In this document: positions 33,813-39,763 of the stretch, piece by piece
Layout: each line of letters begins with the position of its first letter
How positions within the stretch are numbered: the stretch's first letter is position 1
Assembly: GCA_035533075.1 (NCBI GenBank)
Contig: DATLUO010000011.1
Span: forward strand, 1 to 39,763
DNA from: Pirellulales bacterium
GTDB taxonomy: Bacteria; Planctomycetota; Planctomycetia; Pirellulales; JAICIG01
Length of the DNA stretch: 39,763 bases
Reading direction: 5' to 3'
Made by a program: the position numbers and the translations under genes
Notes under the pieces: generated by a model
Databases searched by the model: none
Told to the model about the DNA's origin: nothing
The model's input: only the letters and a program-made list of their open reading frames with translations

Positions 33813-35248
33813 GGCAGGTGTTTCAGAAACTGGTGATATTGCTCGTCGTGCTTGCTGAAGGAAGTGCCGGTCAGATCGGCCAGCGTCTGCGGCCGGTCGC
33901 GGTTGGCGTAAACCGCCGAAAGGTAATCGACCAGCGCCTGTCGATACCGCCCCTCGCCGGCGAACAATAAATAATACGTCATGCCCGACGCCTCGCTGTA
34001 GATCATCTTGATCTCGCCGTGGCCTTGCAAGTCGTCCATGCCCAGGCCGCACAACTCGGCCAGCGGCAGGTACTGGCCTTTTTCCAGCAGCCACATGCGG
34101 GCATTATCGAGCCGCAGGGCGTCGGCCCCGCCCAGTGTCACCAGCCGGTTGCCCGGCTTATACGACTCCATGAAGCAGGCGATCCCCTCGACGACCCAGA
34201 AATTGGCGTCGCGGCCGATCTGGCTGACTTGCTTCAGCTCGCTGAACAACTGGTGCGTCGCCTCGTGATAGACCGTGCTGTCGTCTTCCTCGTCGCCGAC
34301 GAAAAAGTAGGCCATCCGCTGCGGACCCGCGTAATAGCCGGTGGTAATTCCGATCGCCGGATGCTCTTTGCCCAGCGCCCGCATATATTCTTCGCGATTG
34401 CGGAAATACGTCACCTGCTGCCGGCGGTGTACGCGGTTCGCCGGCGCCCCCTCGCGAAACAGCCGGGCGAGCTGCTCGTCGGGCAAAACATATCGCACGA
34501 ACAGTTGCCGCCATACGCCATAGAACTCTTCCAGCCGCGACGCCATCCGCACGCCTTCTTCCAGGCTATGGTTGGTGCGGACCTGGTAGTGCTCCGTGAC
34601 CACGTCCCAGCCGCGCTCGATCTCGGCGTGCAGCCGCTCGTCTTCGTCGGCCGAGATCCAGCGGCCTTTGAAGAACCGCTCGCCCGACTCATACCGGGCA
34701 ACCTGCTTTTCCGGCAGCCAGCCGAAGCGTTCGTGCCACACCTGGTGCGCCTGCGCCTTGTTCGACTCATAGGCGCTTAGCCACCGGCCCTCCTGCCGCT
34801 TATACCCCAACAGCCGCCGTGCGGCCTGGTGGTCGGGGTCTTCTCGCAACGTGGCATGCACCCGTTGAAACGCCAGGGCAAACTGTCGTTCTTTCGCCGC
34901 CCTCTGTGCCAGCTCGAACCACTGCTTGCCTTGAGCCTGGCGCAAGCGTCCAAATCGCTCGGCCCATTCTCGCACGGCCTGGCTTGCGAGGTCTCCCGCT
35001 TCCGGCAAGCGATCATCGGCCAGCGGCACGACGAGCGTGAGCGGCGCCTGCGGCGCAATCCACTCCCGCGTGGCCGCCGCCTGCTCCGGCAGTTTCTTTT
35101 CGTCGCACCCGCGGGCCAGCGCTTCGAGTTGTGCCGCGTACTCGCGCTCGGCTGCCGCCTGCTGTTCGACGATCGTTTCCGCATTGGCCGGCCGCGCCGC
35201 CAACAGGGCGACGAACAACAGGCCTGCGGCAATACAAGGTTGAAACAT
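33809..35248 (-). CDS. DUF1570 secreted putative metallopeptidase
   Basis: A 479-residue exported protein. MFQPCIAAGLLFVALLAARP is the signal peptide, cleaved near ANA-ET. A central helical and TPR-like part (about 85-180) is followed by the DUF1570 domain with a zincin signature, VYHEATHQLF (HEATH at 328-332), and a downstream Glu in WVVEGIACF (354), the usual gluzincin pattern. Function is probably proteolytic, substrate unknown. Its stop overlaps the creatininase start, so the two are made together. A short inverted repeat GGGTAAAC / GTTTACCC (35273-35280, 35297-35304) is 25 bases upstream of the ATG. Confidence 0.85.
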   Translation of the reverse strand: MFQPCIAAGLLFVALLAARPANAETIVEQQAAAEREYAAQLEALARGCDEKKLPEQAAATREWIAPQAPLTLVVPLADDRLPEAGDLASQAVREWAERFGRLRQAQGKQWFELAQRAAKERQFALAFQRVHATLREDPDHQAARRLLGYKRQEGRWLSAYESNKAQAHQVWHERFGWLPEKQVARYESGERFFKGRWISADEDERLHAEIERGWDVVTEHYQVRTNHSLEEGVRMASRLEEFYGVWRQLFVRYVLPDEQLARLFREGAPANRVHRRQQVTYFRNREEYMRALGKEHPAIGITTGYYAGPQRMAYFFVGDEEDDSTVYHEATHQLFSELKQVSQIGRDANFWVVEGIACFMESYKPGNRLVTLGGADALRLDNARMWLLEKGQYLPLAELCGLGMDDLQGHGEIKMIYSEASGMTYYLLFAGEGRYRQALVDYLSAVYANRDRPQTLADLTGTSFSKHDEQYHQFLKHLP

Positions 35249-35588
35249 CCGGGACTTCGACCACGGGCAAAAGGGTAAACAACTTCCTTGCTTTCAGTTT
35301 ACCCGCCAGGCGTCGCGTGTGCCTGACCGATCCGTCTCCGCCGGCGCGTTTCTGGGGGGTGGGCTCCGGGCCCCGTCCACACGGAAGCATGGGCCGCGCC
35401 GAAGTGCTTGCACTTGCGAAAAACAAAGGGTCGTCCGTCGTTCTTTTGCCTCGTAAGTGCCTGCCCGGAGTGGGACTTGCGCCATCGCTCGCGACCGGCG
35501 AAAAATCGCTGACGCAACCACCCATCTGGGGACAAAACGCAAGCGCCATCCTCGCCGGCCTCGCGCGGTTTCGACCCGGCCCGCGGCC

Positions 35589-35627
35589 GTAAGGTGGGGC
35601 AAGCGAGCTTGCGAGCGCTGGCCCACC
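35589..35627 (+). repeat. family C repeat, single arm
   Basis: GTAAGGTGGGGCAAGCGAGC and on to GGCCCACC, 39 bases, a diverged single copy of the arms at 26038-26125. It interrupts the minus-strand relic at 35627-35745. Confidence 0.8.
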
Positions 35628-35745
35628 GTTGCGTCTTGCCGCGCAGGATGCGTTGTTCGTAGATTCCGCAATCGCCCTCGCCGGGCGGCCGTTCGTCCGC
35701 CGCCGCGCGTTTGACGGGTGGCTGCGTCTTTTCTCGCTTGGGCAT
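35627..35745 (-). pseudogene. 5' stub of an unidentified small gene cut by a repeat
   Basis: From ATG 35745 the minus strand encodes MPKREKTQPPVKRAAADERP and then PGEGDCGIYEQRILRGKTQR, a plausible charged N-terminus. Exactly at base 35627 the family C repeat begins, and the rest of the frame is repeat and random sequence. No family is recognised. Confidence 0.25.
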
Positions 35746-35756
35746 GGTGTTCGGTT

Positions 35757-35778
35757 CTCAGGGTTCAGGGTTCAGGGG
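35757..35778. repeat. short GGGTTCA heptamer run
   Basis: CTCAGGGTTCAGGGTTCAGG contains two full GGGTTCA units, the same heptamer as the ten-copy array at 1403-1472. Confidence 0.7.
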
Positions 35779-35950
35779 GCTGATTTGCTTGTGAAAAATA
35801 AAAATCAAGCGCGCCGCCTGGGCTGTCTAAGCCGGTAGGGACTCGTGGTTTACGGTCGGTGCGCGAAAAGATCGACGCCGACTTGTACAAGCGCGGAACG
35901 ATCGGCACGGCGGCGCGCGAAGGCGTAGGAGCCACGAATGGCTGGCGGCT

Positions 35951-36060
35951 CTGTACGCAACGCCCTCCGTGGCCTCTGGGGCGTTCCGCGTAGCGGGGTC
36001 GGCACCAACCCGCACGACCTCGGAACGCCACGGAGGCCACGGAGGGCGTTCCCTACAGAG
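35951..36060. repeat. family E inverted repeat hairpin
   Basis: Arms 35959-35987 and 36022-36050 pair at 27 of 29 positions, with a 34-base loop, and the outer CTGTA / TACAG extends the stem. The core reads GGAACGCCACGGAGGCCACG. A shortened copy lies inside the GT39-like gene at 29723-29753. Confidence 0.88.
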
Positions 36061-36284
36061 TGCTCCCCGTGGGCGCAAATTTGCGCCCGTGGGAAAAACC
36101 CGAGGGATTTCATCATCTCGTAGTTCCCTGGTGGCATGTTTCCCGTCTACGGTCTACCGTCTACGCTCTTGTGTTGTACTCGCCGGCTGGCTTGGGCATC
36201 CCGGGCGCCGGGACAGGCCTCACGCACCGCCGTGATGAAACCCGTGGCGTCGAACACGCGGGGTATCCGCTGAGTTCTCAGCGC

Positions 36285-36312
36285 ACGGCTTTTGCAAATT
36301 TGCAAATGCCGT
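36285..36312. repeat. TTTGCAAATTTGCAAA palindrome
   Basis: A perfect 16-base AT-rich palindrome (36291-36306) extended by ACGGC / GCCGT with one mismatched pair. A second, GTTGCAAATTTGCAAC, is at 36554-36569. It may be an operator or a repeat; no intact gene is adjacent. Confidence 0.7.
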
Positions 36313-36553
36313 AGAAACACGGCGGATTTGCTCCCTCTCTCATCATGTAGGGAAACTGGCTTGCATCGCTCTCGCGATGCACTCGCCCCTCGCTTCGCTG
36401 TTTCCGATCCATCGTCTCTCATCCCTCGTCGTTATCCACAATTGCCTAATATATAGGCATTGAAATCGACGTATGCGTACAGATTAGGCACTCCGCGCTG
36501 ATCGCCCCTCCAATTAGGTACGAGATGATAAAAAACGCCGTGTTCCAACGGTT

Positions 36554-36569
36554 GTTGCAAATTTGCAAC
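36554..36569. repeat. GTTGCAAATTTGCAAC palindrome
   Basis: A perfect 16-base palindrome sharing the 14-base core TTGCAAATTTGCAA with 36291-36306. Confidence 0.7.
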
Positions 36570-36854
36570 CACCGTGCGCCGAGGTGCCGCGCTCGACCGC
36601 CGCGCGGCCCCGCTGCTCAATTCTTAGGCACGCATCCGCGGCTGCCGCGAAGGCTGCCTGACGCTCCTCGTCTCTCCCGGCGCGCCGGCATCGACCATTT
36701 GCTTTCGCGGCCAACTGGCTTGATGGCTGCTTTCCGGCGGCCACGCGGCCGGAACAGGGAGGCGGCCACGGATGGAGACGGACGGGCACGGACAAGAGTC
36801 GGCCAGCATCGTACGACGCCGATGGCTTGGGTTGTTCCAGTCGCGCGACACCGC

Positions 36855-36947
36855 CAATCCAAAATCCGCTTTCTCTCGATTGAGCCGTTGCTGGAAGACC
36901 TCGGCCCCATCAACCTTGCGGGCATTCACTGGGTGATCGCCGCCTCC
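36855..36947 (+). pseudogene. DUF5131 (phage Gp37/Gp68-like) fragment
   Basis: Thirty-one codons read SKIRFLSIEPLLEDLGPINL then AGIHWVIAAS. This is the conserved middle of DUF5131 proteins, where the usual continuation is W-V-I-x-G-G-E-S-G. Both flanks are unrelated and no start is present. The fragment sits just before the truncated hsdR, so an island rearrangement probably joined them. Confidence 0.6.
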
Positions 36948-37030
36948 GACGACTCGTTTAGGTTGCGACCTGCTCCGCGGCATCGTAAACTTGTGGTCAG
37001 TCCCAGGTTATACGTCTGACTGACAATGTG

Positions 37031-37567
37031 ATGGCCGCATGGAACTTCAAGCAATTCATCGCCGACAATAAAGACGAGTTGGAGGCGGTCCGCGTCTTTT
37101 ACAGCCGGCCCTATCGAGCGGGCCTGCGCTTCAAGGCCGTCAAGGAGTTGGCCGAGGCGATCAAGTCGCCGCCCTTGTGTGCCACGGCCGACCGTCTCTG
37201 GCTGGCGTTTCAGGCCGTCGAGCCCGAGGCGGTGAGGGGCAAGTGCGGCAAGCTCGTCGATCTGATCGCCCTGGTGCGCCACGCCATCGATCCCAACTTG
37301 CCGCTCGTCCCCTTCGGTGCCACGGTGGAAGAACGTTACCGAGAATGGCTCGCTCAGCAGCAATCGTCGCGCGTCACGTTTTCCGCCGATCAACGCCGCT
37401 GGCTCGACGCCATCAAAGACCACATCGCCGCCAGCCTGAGCATCGACCAGGACGATTTCGAATACGCTCCCTTCGCACAGCTCGGCGGCCTCGGCCGCGC
37501 CTACGACCTCTTCGGCGAGCGGCTCCCCGCCGTCCTCGAAGAGTTGAACGAGAGGTTGGCGGCATGA
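37031..37567 (+). CDS. type I restriction HsdR, C-terminal fragment
   Basis: A 178-residue open frame equal to the helical C-terminal domain of EcoEI-type HsdR proteins: AWNFKQFIADNKDELEAVRV (3-22), FYSRPYRAGLRF, LVDLIALVRHAIDP and the terminal LGGLGRAYDLFGERLPAVLE (about 151-170). The nuclease and helicase domains, some 600-900 residues, are missing upstream, where a DUF5131 fragment lies instead. The product cannot restrict DNA. Its TGA overlaps the ATG of the next small frame as ATGA, so it may still serve to couple translation to hsdS. Confidence 0.8.
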   Translation: MAAWNFKQFIADNKDELEAVRVFYSRPYRAGLRFKAVKELAEAIKSPPLCATADRLWLAFQAVEPEAVRGKCGKLVDLIALVRHAIDPNLPLVPFGATVEERYREWLAQQQSSRVTFSADQRRWLDAIKDHIAASLSIDQDDFEYAPFAQLGGLGRAYDLFGERLPAVLEELNERLAA

Positions 37568-37752
37568 ATGACGCGAAGGTTTTTTTTGGCGACGCGGGCC
37601 GCGCTCGATTTAGAAGGCCGAAGGCCGTCCGTAGCCCGGAACGGGCGTCATTCGATAGCCCAGGGTGCAACCCTGGGTTATCGAACCGCCGCGCTACAGT
37701 AGCCCTGAAAGGGCGTGACCAACTACGGGCGAATGAGAGGTTGGCCGCATGA
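37564..37752 (+). CDS. 62-residue bridging ORF made by a repeat insertion
   Basis: It starts at the ATG overlapping the hsdR stop, runs through a palindromic repeat (CCCAGGGTGCAACCCTGGG at 37659-37677), and ends NERLAA with a TGA overlapping the hsdS ATG. NERLAA repeats the last residues of HsdR. The flanks 37546-37567 and 37731-37752 are a 22-base direct repeat with two mismatches. It is probably not a functional protein. Confidence 0.45.
   Translation: MNDAKVFFGDAGRARFRRPKAVRSPERASFDSPGCNPGLSNRRATVALKGRDQLRANERLAA
37636..37730. repeat. AGCCC(A)GGG hairpin repeat between hsdR and hsdS
   Basis: Contains an AGCCCGGAACGGGCG block, a hairpin CGATA...TATCG around CCCAGGGT / ACCCTGGG (37654-37683), and AGCCCTGAAAGGGCG. 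From general knowledge, similar AGCCC...GGGCG blocks recur as dispersed repeats in planctomycetes and verrucomicrobia. Confidence 0.65.
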
Positions 37753-39763
37753 GGCGAGTTGAGGCGGCCACCATCGACTTTTCGCAGCTTCCGCCGCTGG
37801 CAAGCGGATGGGCTTGGTCAATCCCTGCGGAGATTTGCAGCGTCGTCGCCAGCGGGAGTACACCTGCCGCCGACAAGATGTTTGAGCGTGAAGGCGACGT
37901 CCCATTCATAAAAGTCTACAATTTGACCCACCGCGGGTTTCTGGATTTCAGCATCCGTCCAACATTCGTTTCCGCGGAGACACATGAAAAGGAACTGAAA
38001 CGGTCCATTACGCGACCCGGCGACGTCTTAATTAACATCGTAGGTCCGCCGCTCGGCAAAGTCTCGTTGGTGCCGAACGATTTTCCAGAATGGAATATTA
38101 ACCAGGCGGTTGTTCTTTTCCGGCCGCACGACGGCGTCTGCAATCGATACCTCGTTAATGCGTTCTTAAGCGAGGCAATCATGCGCCGCGTAACGCGTCT
38201 TGCGAAGGCGACTGCTGGCCAGTTTAACATCGGCGTTGGCATGTGCCGCCAACTGCTGCCGGTGCCCATAGCGCCGTCTAACGAACAACGCCGCATCGTC
38301 GCCAAAATCGACGAGCTTTTCTCCGACCTCGACGCGGGCGTGGCGGCGCTGGAGCGGGTGAACGCGAACCTCAAGCGGTATCGCGCGTCGGTGCTAAAGG
38401 CCGCTGTCGAGGGCCGGCTGACCGAATCATGGCGGGCGCAGTATCGACCGCAGGAAACCGGCGAGCAGCTTCTCCAGCGCATCCTCAAAGAGCGTCGCCG
38501 CAAGTGGGAAGAAGATCAACTCGCCGCCTTCGCCGTCGCTGGCAAACAGCCGCCGACGAACTGGCAAGCTCGATACGTGGAGCCGGCAACTCCGGATACG
38601 ACCAACCTCCCCACTCTTCCGGACGGCTGGTGCTGGGCGACTCTCGAAGCGTTATCAGATTTGGTCGGCGGGATCACCAAGGACCAAAAACGCGCCGCTG
38701 AGAGAGGCATTTGCGAAGTACCATATCTTCGAGTTGCCAATGTGCAGAGAGGTTTGTTAGATCTCGCTGAAATCAAGACGATCCACGCGTCCCCCGCGGA
38801 CATCCGGGATCTCCGCCTACTGGTCGGCGACATTCTTTTCACCGAAGGAGGAGACCGAGACAAGCTTGGTCGAGGATGGGTCTGGGGCGGGCAGCTTCCT
38901 GATTGCATCCACCAAAATCACATTTTCCGAGCTCGACTATTTTCAAACGAGATGCAGCCCGAGTTCATTTCACATCATGGAAACACATTCGGAAGGCATT
39001 GGTTCACGGCTGCGGGAAAGCAAACAACCAATCTTGCCTCAATCAATCTTGGGATCCTCCGCCGGTTCCCGGTTCCTGTTGCACCATCGAACGAACAAGC
39101 GCAAATTGTCTCCCTTGTCTCTGAGCGGCTTTCCCAAATCGATGCCGCCGAAATGGAAGTTGAGCAATCGCTGCTTCGTGCCGTGCGTCTTCGCCAGAGC
39201 ATCCTCAGGCAAGCTTTCGCGGGCAAACTTGTCGCTCAGGACCCTGCCGACGAGCCAGCAGCGGCGCTACTTGCTCGTATCCAACAATCGCGGGCTGCGA
39301 CAACTGTGATCCGCACAAGGGGCAAACAAGCGAGTGACGAATTCCTGCGGCGGGCGGCCATTGTTTCCTACACGGTCAATCGGCTGGCGTCGCAGCCTTC
39401 GTTCGGGCGAACGCAGCTTGAAAAAACGCTGCACCTGGCCCAAAGCCATCTTGGCATCGACCTCGGCCTTGAATTCGAGCGGTATGCCGCCGGACCCTTC
39501 GACAAGTCGCTTTACCGTCTGGAAGGGGTGGCCAAGAGAAGCGGCTGGTTCACCAAGCACGACCGCCGCCGCTTCGGCGTGACCTATCACCCCGGTCCCA
39601 AGATCGACGCCATGTGCCAGCACGCCGCGCGCCTGCTCGGCGACAAGCAAGCCGGTTTCGACCGCTTGCTCGACCAGATTGCCACCATGAATACCGACGA
39701 AGCCGAGCTCTTCGCCACCGCCTACGCCGCCTGGAACGATCTCCTCATCGACGGCCGACCGGC
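37749..39763 (+). CDS. hsdS: type I HsdS with two TRDs and a Panacea-like C-terminal extension (partial)
   Basis: The frame is open from ATG 37749 to the window end, at least 671 residues. TRD1 covers about 10-170, and conserved helical region 1 begins LLPVPIAPSNEQRRI (about 170-235). TRD2 is about 285-435, and region 2 (FPVPVAPSNEQAQIV) about 440-515. From about 530 a further domain follows: RRAAIVSYTVNRLA, FGRTQLEKTLHLAQSHLG, FERYAAGPFDKSLYRLE. This resembles DUF4065/Panacea. Both TRDs are more AT-rich than the repeats. The methylase partner is not upstream and may lie beyond the window. Confidence 0.85.
   Translation, partial: MRRVEAATIDFSQLPPLASGWAWSIPAEICSVVASGSTPAADKMFEREGDVPFIKVYNLTHRGFLDFSIRPTFVSAETHEKELKRSITRPGDVLINIVGPPLGKVSLVPNDFPEWNINQAVVLFRPHDGVCNRYLVNAFLSEAIMRRVTRLAKATAGQFNIGVGMCRQLLPVPIAPSNEQRRIVAKIDELFSDLDAGVAALERVNANLKRYRASVLKAAVEGRLTESWRAQYRPQETGEQLLQRILKERRRKWEEDQLAAFAVAGKQPPTNWQARYVEPATPDTTNLPTLPDGWCWATLEALSDLVGGITKDQKRAAERGICEVPYLRVANVQRGLLDLAEIKTIHASPADIRDLRLLVGDILFTEGGDRDKLGRGWVWGGQLPDCIHQNHIFRARLFSNEMQPEFISHHGNTFGRHWFTAAGKQTTNLASINLGILRRFPVPVAPSNEQAQIVSLVSERLSQIDAAEMEVEQSLLRAVRLRQSILRQAFAGKLVAQDPADEPAAALLARIQQSRAATTVIRTRGKQASDEFLRRAAIVSYTVNRLASQPSFGRTQLEKTLHLAQSHLGIDLGLEFERYAAGPFDKSLYRLEGVAKRSGWFTKHDRRRFGVTYHPGPKIDAMCQHAARLLGDKQAGFDRLLDQIATMNTDEAELFATAYAAWNDLLIDGRP

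Larger units (their letters stand above)
35249..36854. other. repeat-rich non-coding region with gene relics
   Basis: About 1.6 kb without an intact gene. It holds family C (35589-35627), heptamers (35757-35778), family E inverted repeats (35951-36060), family D copies (36195-36214, 36675-36688) and two TTGCAAATTTGCAA palindromes. A plus-strand stretch at about 35860-35934 reads REKIDADLYKRGTIGTAARE, protein-like but not identified. Minus-strand frame 36432-36620 ends with a protein-like HLVPNWRGDQRGVPNLYAYV that I cannot assign. Local AT content rises around 36420-36530. Confidence 0.5.

Noticed and set aside
33812-34094. Longer creatininase with a 94-residue N-terminal addition
   Set aside because: The extra part overlaps the DUF1570 coding region in another frame, and the ATGA overlap gives a better start.
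36060-36620. Several short frames between the repeats
   Set aside because: Most read through palindromes or repeats; none has a start signal or recognisable domain.

Overview
The window looks like a high-GC planctomycete chromosome, probably Pirellulales-like. This is judged from family content: a Tat-exported DUF1501 protein, a DUF1570 protein, a very short protein opening with the planctomycete-type FSLRALLVAMLVVAAFF segment, a PhoH/PgpH pair, weak Shine-Dalgarno signals and many dispersed palindromic repeats. No rRNA, tRNA or CRISPR array was seen. Species cannot be read from the sequence.

Layout. 1-1257: a MITE-like repeat cut by the window edge and a secreted alpha/beta hydrolase (-). 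1403-4500: a heptamer array and an MMPL/HpnN-like RND exporter (+). 4648-8272: a tiny membrane protein with the relic of a paralogue (-), then DUF433, DUF1501 and a GH13 glycosidase (+). 8363-14225: a complete czcCBA-type heavy-metal efflux operon. 14226-15068: non-coding, with a terminator-like hairpin, a 24-bp palindrome and an intact 134-bp MITE-like element with perfect inverted ends and an 8-bp target duplication. 15069-19930: a three-gene restriction-modification-like operon whose first gene fuses a divergent DprA/Smf domain to an N6-adenine methylase, followed by a one-TRD HsdS and a 3'-truncated nuclease-methylase. 19819-21938: BrnT/BrnA toxin-antitoxin plus a graveyard of DUF3102 and VapBC fragments. 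22119-27526: a SAM methyltransferase, then a large TPR protein with TolQ/ExbB and TolR/ExbD (Tol-Pal-like). 27545-30070: HtrA-like protease (-) divergent from a GT39-like membrane protein (+). 30245-35248: PgpH and PhoH (-), creatininase and DUF1570 (-), both pairs joined by ATGA overlaps. 35249-37030: repeats and gene relics, including a DUF5131 fragment. 37031-39763: a second type I restriction locus, with an HsdR C-terminal fragment, a repeat-derived bridging ORF and a two-TRD HsdS with a Panacea-like C-terminal extension, running off the window.

How they work together. The core genes serve envelope functions (RND export, Tol-Pal energy coupling, protease, glycosyltransfer, c-di-AMP turnover). 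The two accessory blocks (15.0-22.0 kb and 35.3-39.8 kb) are defence and toxin-antitoxin islands in different stages of decay. The best candidate for an undescribed system is the DprA-methylase / HsdS / nuclease-methylase operon at 15069-19930.
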